64,000 nucleotides of DNA, from assembly GCA_003255065.1 (NCBI GenBank), contig QAOA01003202.1, positions 467,791-531,790 of the forward strand. The letters run 5' to 3'. This document shows positions 47,118-58,760 of this stretch, in pieces. This stretch comes from Cercis canadensis (lineage: Eukaryota; Streptophyta; Magnoliopsida; Fabales; Fabaceae). The first letter of the stretch is position 1, and every line of letters starts with the position of its first letter. Position numbers and translations under genes: made by a program. The notes under the pieces were generated by a model. The model did not search any database and was not told where the DNA came from. It worked only from the letters and a program-made list of their open reading frames with translations.

Positions 47118-47370
47118 TTATGGTCTAGAGTTTAGGATTTCAGAAAGGGGTTTAGGATTTTAGATTTCATGTTTATAGTTTAGGGTTTTGGGTTTAAGGT
47201 TTAGACATAGGGAATAAGGTTTTGGGTTTAGGGTTTTAAGTTTAAGGGTTGGGGTTTTAGAATGGGGAATGAGGTTTAGGTTCTGAGTTGGTGTTAGGGG
47301 TTTGAGTTTGAGGTTTGAGAATGGGGTTTAAGATTTATAGGTTTTGGGTTTCGAGTTTATATTAGTTAAA
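47118..47370 (+). repeat. degenerate GTTTAGG-rich tract
   Basis: Irregular repeats of GGGTTTAGG, GGGTTTTGGG and GGGTTTAAG, resembling but not matching perfect plant telomere repeats (TTTAGGG). A similar tract in the same orientation lies at 50572-50725. Confidence 0.7.
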
Positions 47371-47533
47371 ATTCTGCTAAGACTGTTGATGTTTTGATTT
47401 GTTCTTAGGTGCTTAGTCTGTTTAATTTTTGGAATTATGCTGAGTTTGTTGATTTTGCCTTATGTACTTAGTCTGGATATTTGTTAAAAATATAGTCACT
47501 AATGTTTTTTTTAAAATAATATGATTATTCCAG

Positions 47534-50215
47534 GCAGAGAGACTTGTAAAATCTCGTAACCGTATAGTTAAGCCACTAGATGATAGACTGATGCCTTATA
47601 TTAAGCAGGCGGGTTTTGGAGGATCTGCATTAGTGACCCCCTGAAAGTAAATCGGGAGTTTTTGTCTGCCTTGGTTGAGCAATGGCGACCAGAAACACAC
47701 ACCTTCCACTTGACAGGAGGCGAGTGCACAGTTACTTTACAGGACGTAGAGATTTTGTTGGGGCTTCCTATTGATGGGAGCGTGGTCAGTGGTTGTAGTG
47801 AGCGTGACTGGTCGAAGTTGACACAGGAGTTGCTAAGGGTTGTGCCAGTTGAGAATGATTTGGCTAATGCTAGAGTGAGGGTGATTTGGCTAGTGCCAGA
47901 GTGAAGATGACGTGGCTTCATGACACATTTACTGTATTGCGAGATGATGCTACCGATCTGGAGATATAGCATCATGCGAGAGCACATATATTGCTAACGA
48001 TCGGTGGATGGTTGATGTTTGACGCCACCGGTAATTATGTGCACCTGATGTACCTTAAGCTGTTAGAAGATTGGGATGCTGCGGGTCGTTTGAGCTGGGG
48101 ATCTGCGGTGCTGGCGAACCTTTATAGGTCCCTCTGTAACCTTGCTATAGGCCGCACATTAGAGTTTACAGGCAGTTCATTCTTGCTTAAGGTGTGAGGT
48201 TATGAGAGATTTCCCACTCTTTCTCCAATACCTCCGCAGTCGGGTAGAAGAACCCGCAGACCACTTGCATGTAGGTTAGTATCTAAGTTACCTATAATTT
48301 TTATGTTAATTAAATTATATCGGCTGAGAATTAGTAGATCTCATAAACGTGCATAAATTAGAATATACCTTTAATCTAGGTTCAAGCATTATTATTTAAA
48401 GAATGATTTATAGTTTAATTTAGGTTATTTTATAATTATTTAAAGTGTAGGGAATTTTTAGTAAGTAGTTTCACTATTTTGTTATTTGTATATGTGTAGT
48501 ACAAATTGTTATGTATATAAATGTAGTTTGTTATAACTCAATTAATGAATATAATTTGATAATTTAAATGAATATATTAGGTGGAAACATCCTCTCAATT
48601 ACAGGGGCGGAGTTGCTAATAGAAGTTTATTGGGGTATCAATAATCTTTTGATCGTCTTCTAGATTATAATGTAAGATAATTGATTATTTCTTCTAGTTA
48701 CAATTGAGGTAATAATACATTTTTATATGATTAACGTATGTACTATTGGTTGTAATTCACAGATTATGTGGCAGCCTTATTGCGGAGCCCCGCTGCCACC
48801 TTACTGCCTGGCTGGCCGCGACATCTAGTTAGCGCGGGTCCCTTTAGTGTGCTTTAGCATGGTTGAATTGCACTACTCTGATAGACTGATACGCTAGTTC
48901 AGAGATTGTCAGGATATTCCGGTTGCCTCTGAAGGGTATGTCGCGCGACTAGAGAGAATTACCTTGAAAGGCAACCATGATCGACTATGGACCCAATATC
49001 ATGAGGCGTATTGCCAGGCATGGAGATTGAGATGCAATCACGTTGTCCCGTGTGATGGGGATATTGGCGTCACACCAGATTACATGCCTTGGTGTCTATA
49101 GATTATGTGGAGGTGGATGAGCCCGAATAACCTTATGTCCGCTGACCAGGTTTGTGAAATGTTTGTATAATCTATACTTTGCGCTTGTTTCTGAAATTAA
49201 AATTAAGTAAATATGCTTAATTATTTACAGGCCGAGAAAGCTGTTTCCCAGCCCCAGTGTTTACCAACACAACATACTCCTTTAGTCCAGCCTCGTGCGG
49301 AGCAGCCGCCTATTTCACAGCCTTCATATCAACATCAGGATCATCAGCATTACGAGGGTGCATCCACTTCCCAGCAGCCCCCGTTTTCCCAGCAGACCTC
49401 ACAAGTCTAGAGGATGCCAGGCTTTGAGCATCCCCCCCCCCATGTCAGCAGAGTTCAAGGTGCCAGCAAATGTCAGGCTTCTAACAGTTCCCTGCCTTCT
49501 AGCCGAGCCAGCCGTTTCAGCACATGCCACCTTTCCAGGAGGGAGCACATTTGAGTCATCCATTGAGCACAGAGCAGCATGCTGCATTCCAAGCCAACCT
49601 CACACAGTTGTTGTATTACTATGGGTTTGTTGGTTCTAGTTCTGGAATGCAGCATACTTAGGGGACGTCGATAGGATAGACTCAGGGTGATCCCATGGGT
49701 CAGGCTCAAGGGGATGGTATGACACATGCTCATTCTGAGGGTATGGCACAATATACAGGTCATCGTAGGCGATCGGATGTGCCAGCGGATATAGTTAGGC
49801 CGTCATGACGGAGCCCGATGTTACACTTTATGTCCAGGGACCGTTTTCAGTGTCATGGGGTTGAATCCAGTCCGTCAGAAAATGCACACAGCATGGAAAT
49901 ACCTTCACCCCAACATAACATGTTCGGTACTAACATCAGTATTTCCAATCAGCACTCGACATAGATCTTAATCTTGATCTAGACCTGATAGTTGGGTCAT
50001 CACATGCTGGTTTTAGTGACATGTATGCCGAGCCGTTGGCTACCCTCATTGGTAGTCCTCACATTGATCGAGGACAGCTGGATGCTGATTATACTGGATT
50101 AAGGTTAGTTGATGTATATGATTATCTATTCACGGACGTCGATGATGTACCTCCTCAGCCGGATCCTCAGCTTCCTCCACAACCTGGGCGTGGAAGAGGG
50201 AGGCGTGACAGATAA
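47534..50215 (+). pseudogene. plant mobile domain (PMD, MAIN-like) protein, transposon-borne
   Basis: After an acceptor-like CCAG, the translation reads [15 protein letters not shown], then (with a frameshift) [20 protein letters not shown] and [15 protein letters not shown], then HARAHILLTIGGWL, HLMYLKLLEDWDAAGRLSWG and SAVLANLYRSLC. This is the order of the PMD domain of MAIN/MAIL1 proteins. Downstream pieces RWKHPLNYRG (48590), IMWQPYCG (48765) and DRLWTQYHEAY (48978) match later parts. A Gln/Pro-rich tail (49213-49410) follows. Frameshifts, stops (for example within 47905 and 48195) and a 27-bp local duplication near 47855-47910 show it is dead. PMD genes are known both as host genes and inside plant transposons. 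Its role in the element is not known to me. Confidence 0.8.
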
Positions 50216-50571
50216 CCTAGAACATGCCACATCGGCAGCAAATTTGGACATTAGTAGCATCATATTTTGTTGTACATTATAATATGTAATGTTTTTGTAG
50301 ACATTTATTTTAATATATTGTTATCCCCATAATTTGTGAAATTAAAATAAGTTAAACCACGACGCTATGAGTTTACAAAAAAACTCATTTGGGCCTGAAA
50401 ACAAAAAAAATGCACAATTCTAACAACACAAGATTTGAACCGTCCACGTTTCTAACAAGAGTAGCAGTAATAATAATAAATAGTCACCCTGTTGTTTTAC
50501 AAAAATAAATCACCAACATAAGGTATAAGTAATTCCATTGACAACTAAGACCAATTTAACTATTAATAGTT

Positions 50572-50725
50572 AAGTTTGGGGTTTGTGTTTGGGGAATGAG
50601 GTTTCATGTTTGGGGTATCGTGTTTAGGATTTGGGGTTTGAGGTTTAAGGTTTAGGATTTAGGATTTTATGTTTAGAATTTGGTGTTTGAGGAACGAAGT
50701 TTAAGGTTTAGGGAGTGGGGTGATT
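50572..50725 (+). repeat. second degenerate GTTTAGG-rich tract
   Basis: Irregular GGGGTTTG, GTTTAGG and GAGGTTTAAGG units between the end of the PMD gene and the end of the transposase gene. Confidence 0.65.
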
Positions 50726-50768
50726 ATTCTTCATCAGACATGTCAATATTTGAAAGACAATCTGGTTC

Positions 50769-51104
50769 TCAGGTGATGCGAGCCCACATAGCAGCACATC
50801 CCATATCACCTTCTCTAAGCGCATCTCTTGAACTCAGTTCATAATCACTTCGATGTAGTCTAATTCGTATACAATTATTTTCTTCTCTTATGCGATAGAG
50901 AGCCGATCGCAGCTCTGTCATATTTCGCCTTGGCATGTGTATTGCCAATGATTTTGGGATGCGAACGTTTTGGATCATTGCCAACTCGCGTAAATTCCTA
51001 CACTGAACTTCCCTGTGTTCCCATTCCATTAACATTATGCTATGTACTTTGGGAGAATCATGCAATGTTGGGTCTAACGGATACCAAAATTCACTATCTA
51101 ACAT
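50769..51104 (-). other. unrecognised ORF downstream of the transposase
   Basis: 111 codons on the minus strand, rich in Arg, Glu and Leu. It ends at TGA (a likely CGA change), after which the same frame continues to a short acidic end (DMSDEE). It follows the SWIM segment in transposase orientation and could be a separate MULE-associated ORF or 3' exon. No family recognised. Confidence 0.3.
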
Positions 51105-51382
51105 TTATGAACGCCCACACATTCAAAAAATATCACCAAGTGTATATTGTAACATCATCTGAAAAACCTGTTAATCGTCATTATCATAACAACACTTGTC
51201 ATTATCATATGACTATCATATAAAAACGATAAACAAAAACATAACATACAAATTGTCAACGATATAAGATGAGGAACAATTGTCATTATCAATCTTGGAC
51301 TCTTAATAATAAGCCTATGAGATAAAATAATGATAAAAGGAATTTGAGACCCTTTGGATATTACTAATGTAGACAGTCCTAT

Positions 51383-54238
51383 TTATGGTTGATCTTGTCT
51401 TCTGTTTGGACTGCTACGTCGGTTGTGCCCCTCCATGCGACATAGCCTGCATCTAAGTGCGTTTCGTGAACCTTTGCCCCAATCCATCTCGTTGCGTATG
51501 TGGGTTGACTTTGGTCGTCCTTTTGCCCGTACCTTAGCAGGGTTAGGAATGACCGTCAGTCCCTGTATCGTTGGCCAAGAATCTTCTCCACCAATTGGAC
51601 TAAATTGGCCACCATATGCATTAACTAAGTACCGCGTAGAATATACAAGATCAACATAACTCCATGCATCTACTCTAATAGAAGCACAAGCGGCAATCAC
51701 GTGTGAACAAGGAATATGAAGTGCTTGAAACCTACCACAGTTGCACTTTCTCTCACTTAAGTTTAGGCGAAAAATTTGTCCGCTTGCCCTTCCACTCAAG
51801 TCAAATGTCTCATCTACTTCAAAATTTCCAGTATCTCTATCAAATAATGTCGGCCGATGTGAAGAAGAATAACGGTTGTTGTCTCCTATCTTTTTCTCTA
51901 CATCTTCTGTCTATATTTTCCCACTCGTAATTCTTGCCTGAGCCATTTCTTGCCTATCAATAAAAATACAGTTCATTTTGTAATATGTGGCTCTCACAAG
52001 GGTAGTGATAGGCATGTTACGAACTCCTTTCAATGTGTCATTCATAAGCAAGATTGTTGTCATTAAGTCATATCATCTTCCATGAGTGTTCCCTTGTTAC
52101 GTCCATTTTTCTAAATCAATGTTCTTTATATACTTCCATGCACGCTCATCGGGACAGGCGATTTCTATGTCTATCATTAATTCTTTGANTATTTTCCCAC
52201 TCGTAATTCTTGCCTGAGCCATTTCTTGCCTATCAATAAAAATACAGTTCATTTTGTAATATGTGGCTCTCACAAGGGTAGTGATAGGCATGTTACGAAC
52301 TCCTTTCAATGTGTCATTCATAAGCAAGATTGTTGTCATTAAGTCATATCATCTTCCATGAGTGTCCCCTTGTTACGTCCATTTTTCTAAATCAATGTCG
52401 TTTATATACTTCCATGCATGCTCATCGGAACAGGCGATTTCTATGTCTATCATTAATTCTTTGAATTTCACACACTCAAATTGAACACCTGTAACATATG
52501 TTTAAAAAAAAAATCATTCTAAGCAAATACATTAAATAATATTCAATTAATTAGACACACTAATATTTTTACCAGCTCTATAGATTTGATGCTTCACATC
52601 AACATTCTTGAAGGTATTGTTCCAATTGCTCACAACGTGGCACAAACAAAAAAATGATGCGCCAATGATGGACGTCAACCAACATATTTGTCTTCAATGG
52701 CAGATAAGATGCTAACATGACGGTCTGAAATTAAGGCTAGATCTGTAATGTTCTTAGTGACATGCTTTCTAACAAGGGTTAAAAACCATGATCATGCATC
52801 TTTTGTCTCACTTTCCATAATGGCATAAGCTAAAGGCAATGGTGACCTACTGTCATCCTATGTAATGGCGATGAGTAGAGTTTCACTGTATTTCTCATAC
52901 AAAAAATTTTCATCAATTTGGATCACTGGCTTGTAGAACTTAAATGCATCAATGCATTGCTTGAATGCCTAGAAGACACGTTTAAATCTCTTCAATGTAT
53001 GATCATTTGGTAGTTTTCCCATCCATCAGTCATCCAAGCACCATTCAACAACAGTTGTAAGTGCATGTCTCTGAAGTGCAGCCATCCATCTAGGTAATAA
53101 ATTATAACTCTTTTTCCAATCACCATATATTATAGCGATAACTCTTTCCCTTGCGAGCCACGCTTTTCTATATGATATTTGATATGAGTACATGCTTTTT
53201 ATGCGCTCTTGTACACGCTTTATAGGCACACTAGGATTCTCCTGAACTATTGTAGTAATGGTTGCTGCAATCACCTGAACATCTAGTTTATTGGTCATGT
53301 GTTAAGGTTGCGTTTGTGCAGATATGAGGCCCATTGTACTTTTTAATCTTTCAAATATTGCTCTTGGTACATAAGCAAGCCCGAAGTCTCCATGCACATC
53401 CATCATTCTTGTTTGAACATATCAAACTTAATTTGTTAGGTTTGGACTCCTGCGCGTGAAAATATTGGTTTGCATAAAGAGAGTATTGTTTTATAGCTAA
53501 TTGAAGATCTTCTTTGCTTTCGAACTTCTGCCCGATCTAAAATTCGTCCCCTCTCTGCCATTGGTTGTAACTTGTTATTTGTTCAGCATCGTCAACTATC
53601 TGCATTGCTTCCTAATTAACGTATCTATAATGCGGTGCCAATATCGCTTGTATTGGTGCAACGTATTCTGCCCTTCCTGCAATGTCTTCTGCCCTTGCAG
53701 TTATTGGGTTTTGACTCAACACCTCCACATTAAGATCTGGAAAGTCTTCACCTTCCTCATCACCACTACCTTCTCCAATGTCTGAGCTGCAATCAGATTC
53801 TTCATCATCATTACTATCAACTAAAGGATCAAGTGGTGAATTGCCGTGAATAATATTTTCTCGCTCACCGCCACATTGGCTACATCTAACTTCATGCACT
53901 CCAATGCCACCACCACGAACATCTGAATTTAGCCACGAGTCACTATAGCCATAGTCTTTTTCTTGCATATGTGTTTGACTAGATGTAGCAAAATCATATT
54001 GAAATTCACGTGAACAAACTTCCGATTGATAACAAGGCTCTGCTTCTATCTCCACTTGACTATAAGGAAGATATGAACAAGGAAATGAACTGGGGCCAAC
54101 TTGAACAGCTTCAGTTTGACCAACATCTCCACCAACATTCATAGTCGTGATATCTACATATATCTCAATTAGACCCAGACTAAGATGTTGAGCATTACTC
54201 TCAAACATCATCTCCATCAGATCCCAATTCAAATGCAT
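51383..54238 (-). pseudogene. MULE transposase, broken
   Basis: Minus-strand pieces in order. An N-terminal acidic region (53612-54238; DSNDDEESDCSSD, DFPDLNVE) is followed by a region with MTNKLDVQ and SYRKAWLARE (53026-53298). The MULE catalytic core follows, with PVIQIDENFLYEKY (first Asp) and LISDRHVSILSAIE (second Asp) at about 52730-52915. A C-terminal SWIM zinc finger closes the gene (51650-51799; CNCG....HIPCSHVIAAC), with a basic tail. Several in-frame stops separate the pieces, and a 275-bp tandem duplication (51914-52464) interrupts the region before SWIM. The third acidic catalytic residue could not be located. A cut-and-paste transposase in origin, now non-functional. Confidence 0.87.
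51914..52464. repeat. 275-bp direct duplication separated by an N
   Basis: 51914-52188 and 52190-52464 are almost identical (TATTTTCCCACTCG...AATTCTTTGA) and are joined by a single N at 52189. The duplication lies inside the transposase pseudogene and is probably an assembly joint. Confidence 0.9.
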
Positions 54239-54988
54239 GAAAAAATAATGGATTAACTGAAATTGGGAATCTATAAATTATCTTCTCAACTATTTGACTT
54301 GCTTCTAGTCTCATCTTAGTGTGGATATATACTTTTAATCTATCCAATCCACACATGTCTTCTTCAAGTTCAACCCATATATTATCAACCCCTCACACAT
54401 TACACCTTGGGGCCCATTAGATATCCGACCATTATGATGTATTAATAAATGCATCTTCTTCCTAAAATATATTTTTTCAATAACAATTAGTCTATAAATA
54501 TTATCACATTTTTATAATAACTAAATTTTCATCAAAATTCATTAGTCTATAAACACAATTTTNATTTTCATCAAAATTCATTAGTTTATAAACACAATTT
54601 ACTATAATTATCAACAATAAATAAATAACTAAATATTAATAAAACATTTATTTCTAATAATACTCTAACATTAAATATGCATTACAGTAAAAATTATCTA
54701 ATACAAGATTATGAAATAAAAGTACCTTCAAAAGCTTAGACTTGTTACAAATTTTCCCAAAATTTTCAAGCTTCGCAGCAACCTCCCGCACCAATTTTAA
54801 GCTTTCCCAACAATTTTACAATCACAATTCGTTCAGGAGGCTAGTATTTATAGACTCATTCATGCTTTAGCCGTGGTTCTTTACACACTTTAAGCTAGAA
54901 TCAGGAGACACAACATGCTTTGGCCAAAAAGGGAGTCATGGTTTGGACTTATTTAGGGTCACGGTTTAGGCAAAATCGTGACCACTTC
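54239..54988. other. MULE leader and subterminal sequence
   Basis: No gene. AT-rich to 54720, with an N at 54563 between two copies of ATTTTCATCAAAATTCATTAG. From about 54860 the CGTGA-type motif cluster begins. Confidence 0.5.
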
Positions 54989-55240
54989 AAAGGCAAAAAC
55001 GTGACCCAATTCAAAGGAAAACCGTGACCTCCATTTTTGCCAAACTGTGACTCATTTTTTTAAAACCATGACCCCTTCCTATAAACCATTATTCATATTG
55101 CTAAAGCGTGATTGCTTTGGGAAAAGAGTGACTTCATCTGAAGATTCAGTGAACAGTGATCACGCATTGAGGAAAATTTACCTTAAAGCATGATTAGTTC
55201 ATACACGTTTTACACTAGCAAAACCGTGTTCCACTCTAAA
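54860..55240 (+). repeat. subterminal CGTGAY motif cluster
   Basis: About a dozen dispersed copies of a short motif, best written AAA(N)CGTGA(C/T), in mainly one orientation: AAAATCGTGACC, AAAACGTGACCC, AAAACCGTGACC, AAACTGTGACTC, AAACCATGACCC, AAAGCGTGATTG and others. A few lie in the opposite orientation (TCACGGTTT, TCATGGTTT). The first block copy keeps those from 44960 to 45210. Confidence 0.7.
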
Positions 55241-57089
55241 TCAGATATTAATAAAAAAAATCAAAAGTGCCCATTTTAAGTAAATAGTTTCAATAGTGCC
55301 CCATTTGTGTAAATAGTTTGTCCAAATACTCCATTTCTGTCAAATTGCCAAAAACTTCATCAATTTAATTGTCTTCTTTCCTATTTTTACTTCTATCACA
55401 TGTGCCATATGCTAAAAAAGAGTAGAGGCTTAGGATTCCCAAAAGCAATTCGCTTTTTTGGTTTACAAAGCAAAAGTATAATGCAAAGTCATAAGAATTT
55501 ACCCCAGAAAGCTAAAAAGAAGATTAAAAAAAAAAAAAAACAGAGAAAAGAATTCACACAAGCCAAGCAGGTCCGGAGGCGACAGACCCTTTTCGTTTTT
55601 TTGTCATTTAAAAGGTGGTTTTGTGTAATCATTTAACCCCCATTTGATCATGAGTGAGTGAGGCACCACTATTGATATTTTGATGAGGAAAAGCAACCAA
55701 TATCCATGAGAAATTTATCATAAAGTCAGAATGATGGCAAGTTGCAAATTTTGTTGATGTTTCAACAAAAGTTATTACTCAAAGACTAAGTGCTTACTGA
55801 ATGAAAATCATGTAATATGAATAACAGTGAGAAAGAGAGTGGAATGGAATGGTGATTTTATTCTGTAGTTTGGTAGCTGATCTAGGAATGGAATGGCTTT
55901 CCAAGTCATGCCATAGTTTGGAGTATGAAATGGAATCAGAATTAGTAGTAAAAAATATAAATACTCCTTATTTAGAAATATAACAAAATTAAACTTTGAA
56001 ATAATGGTGTTAGATAGGTTTTATTGTTTATAGAAATGAATCAAGGTGTAAATAAAAATTGCAATAGAATGGCCGAATGGGGAATAAATTAAGCGAGCTT
56101 CTTGTGGTTCTCCACGTCCTTCGCCAAGGGAATAAAGTGTTTTTGTTGCATTTTCCCAAGCGCACGACTCTTGATATTACTCCATGTGTCTTCCCTCTTA
56201 GCTTTTGCACTTGTCTTTATTTTTTTCTGTTGGGACATTTTGTGCATAAATTTTAGAAGTAATTTCATAGAGACTTAGAATGAAAGTTTATAATTTTAAT
56301 ATTTGATCTGAGATTTCAAATTTTTAAAAATATTAAGTTTTCTTGAGAATCAATATCAATGTAAATTATAGACTGACTTCTATTTTAATAACCATAATAC
56401 TTTTATTTTTAATTTTTTTTTCACTTGAATATTTAAAAACTTCATGTTCCAGACATTTCCTTCATGCTATTACTGTCATTTACCTTTTCGTAAGATTATA
56501 AAGTACAAAGTTTAGAGTTTCTTGAACATTAGGAAAATGAAACAAAAATGTTCTTTTGAGCTCATTTTAGAAATTTCTCGATATCGAAAAGTTTTAATTT
56601 TTTTTTTCTGATTTGGAAAAGTTTGAAACTTTAAGGAATGGAGTAAAAAGTATGAGTAAGTGATTCGAATGGTTCATTAAAGTAATAGTAAAACCCTTGT
56701 TTGGTACTCGAAAAATAGGTTCGGTGACAGTTTAGTCCTCCAAATATTTTTACCGACACTTTAGTCCTTGGAAGATTGTTCCGTCGGTCATTTTTCGTTC
56801 TCTGCTTATGTCCGTTAATTGGACTTAACAGAAAAGGCCAAGCGGCACGTTAAGTACTAACGTGGCCGTTAAATGCTGACATGGCACCTTAAAAAAAAAT
56901 TTAAAAAATTTCTCTCTCATCTCTCATCTCTCTCTCTCTCTCACTCTCATCTTTCTCTTCCCCAATCTCTCTCTCCGCCAATCTCTTTCTCTCTCTGCCA
57001 TCTCTCTCTCACGCTCATCTCTCTCTCTGTCATCTCTCTTTAACTGAGTTTCTCTGAGAGATGAACAATGTTTCTTCTCCATTCCACTT
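54989..57089. repeat. duplicated block copy 2 (direct repeat of 44956-47117)
   Basis: Continuous with the MULE on the left and with the complete Pack-MULE on the right, so this copy has the original flanks. The unit sequence inside it (55394-56685) matches unit 2 from 28681. Confidence 0.9.
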
Positions 57090-57215
57090 ACTCTCTTCAA
57101 CAAGAACCTGCACTATCTCTCTAGCATCCACTAGTTCCAATACCTGTTCTTTAAGACCATCCACCATAGTTTTGTAGAAAATCAAGTCACTAACCTCATG
57201 CTTAGCTAAAATGAT
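57090..57215 (-). pseudogene. second possible captured coding fragment
   Basis: Minus-strand frame of about 40 codons (including FYKTMVDGLKEQVLELVDAR) without stops, next to the left TIR. It is not part of the WSD domain as far as I can tell. Source gene not recognised. Confidence 0.3.
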
Positions 57216-57594
57216 GATATCTATGATTATTGATTACTTCCTATATGTGTACCCCGAGTCCAAGTCCGAGTTGCATGACTCAGTGAGTTATGTGACTCAG
57301 CCATGGTTATGGACTATGAAGGCATGTGGTTATTCAGGCATTGCCTTGCTATGGTTATGGACTACGGAGGCATGTGGGCAGACATGGCAAGTAAACCTTG
57401 TGCAATGGTGAATTTTTTTTCTCAAGGACCTGTAGAGCAAGTGGTAGCACAAGATTGATGTTCAGAAGCTTAAGCCTAATGGTGGTGCAAAGGCACAGAG
57501 CAGCGTCTAAGTCCAAAAGCCCTCCCAGAACTAGACAACATGCTTGTTTGGCACTGCTACCAATTCCAATATGTATGAGACCACCAATGGGTGG
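57216..57594. other. Pack-MULE interior, unassigned
   Basis: Between the two captured pieces. It includes a local duplication (ATGGTTATGGACTA twice, 57303 and 57351, each followed by GGCATGTGG). No domain recognised on either strand. Confidence 0.4.
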
Positions 57595-58618
57595 TCACGT
57601 TGGGTGGGCACAATGGGTCACGTTCATTCTAGCTCCCGAATGAGGTTGAATGGGCAGAGGCAGCTCTCTTGTGCATTGGCACAGATGGTAAGGTAAAGCT
57701 TGTAAGTCAGAGGATTTGCAGGTACACGCGAGGAGAAGTGACATGAGAGAGGCACCATCTCCCATGGAGTGGTGGATTCTGAAAACCCCAACTCCCTCTG
57801 CATAAGAGGTCTTAATGTTGACTAGGTGCAGCTCCCACAATAGCTTCGACACGTCTAGTGGTGTTCTTGTAAAATTGGACACATAGTCTTCAACAAAATG
57901 GTCTGGAAACTCTATTTCAGGATCTATTTCCGGAACTATGACATGCTTCTCTAAGTCAACTCTAGTTGGAACCCATTTAAGTTTCCTACCTTTCTTAACC
58001 TGGGGAAGAAAATGAAAGCAACGTAGATCTTTACACAATTCTAAGTAAATTCTACACCCTGTTTTTGGTTTTCAAAATGAAAATGATGGATATATCTCCA
58101 TAATTGGTTGGTTGATGTTAATTAGACCAGTCAAGTGTCGGAGTTCATCTTCTTTTTAAATATATATTCAAAAAATATTTCCTGTAAAATGGTAAGTTGA
58201 ACGCAAGAAATGACAAAATAAACTAAACTAAACTAAACTAAACTAATTCTGCAGTGTTACAAGTGGACCAGTAAAATAGTGACTGTGGGAGCCATTTATT
58301 TGTTTTCATTTTGAATATGACATTCTCTTTTTCAAGCGAACAGAAGGAAACTAGTGGAAGAAGAAGCTTCTAATTATATACAGAAAAATCTAAGAAAACA
58401 AAGAAGCAAAAGATGTAGAAAATTTTGATAGCAGTTATTACCAGTTCGCTAGAGAACCTTGGATGGTTAAGCAAAGTGTGGCGTAAGCCTTGTTTGATGA
58501 GTTGAGGATTGATTCTTGTGTTAGTAACCATGATGGCAATCACATAACAATTGAAGGTAGGCGAATGGAAGAGCTTTGATGCTGGACTCAGCGGTTTGCC
58601 GCCTGTTATCTGTTTCAA
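57595..58618 (-). CDS. captured WSD-type wax ester synthase/DGAT fragment, 193 codons
   Basis: Exon 1 (58618-58442) and exon 2 (57999-57595) are on the minus strand. The intron has GTAATA donor and CAG acceptor, both intact, and the join is phase 0. Exon 1 carries GKPLSPASKLFHSPTFNCYV and LLNHPRFSSEL. Exon 2 carries VKKGRKLKWVPT, then PLDVSKLLWELHL and the catalytic HHSMGDG (HHxxxDG) motif of the WES acyltransferase domain, which joins fatty acyl-CoA to an alcohol or diacylglycerol. Full WSD proteins are about 460-500 residues, so the C-terminal half is missing, and similarity fades after LLLACT. The frame is open from the first Met to the TGA. It lies wholly inside the Pack-MULE, so activity is doubtful. 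Confidence 0.75.
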
Positions 58619-58620
58619 GA

Positions 58621-58760
58621 GGAGGAGAGAGACGGGGAAGAGAGAGAGAGAATGAGAGAGGAGGGGAAGAGAGAGGGAGATTCAGCCGGTCCAAATTAAG
58701 AGAGAGAGAGAGAGAGAGAAAGAGATTGGTGGAGAAAGAGAGAGATGAGAGAGAGAAATT
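58621..58760. repeat. GA-rich microsatellite
   Basis: GAGAGA runs inside the right subterminal region of the Pack-MULE, the complement of the CT-rich stretch in the left end (56925-57060). Confidence 0.9.

Larger units (their letters stand above)
47118..54988. mobile_element. interior of a decayed Mutator-like element carrying PMD and transposase genes
   Basis: This stretch is unique in the window and lies between the two block copies. It contains a plant mobile domain gene on the plus strand (47534-50215) and a MULE transposase on the minus strand (51383-54238), plus G-rich telomere-like stretches at 47140-47370 and 50572-50725. One element end appears to be at about 55387, where unit sequence resumes after CATATGCTAAAAAAG. 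The other end is not identifiable because the left junction has been rearranged. Both genes are broken. Confidence 0.75.

Noticed and set aside
47140..47370. Interstitial telomere repeat
   Set aside because: The units vary in length and sequence, with hardly two perfect TTTAGGG in a row. Better described as a degenerate G-rich tract of the transposon.
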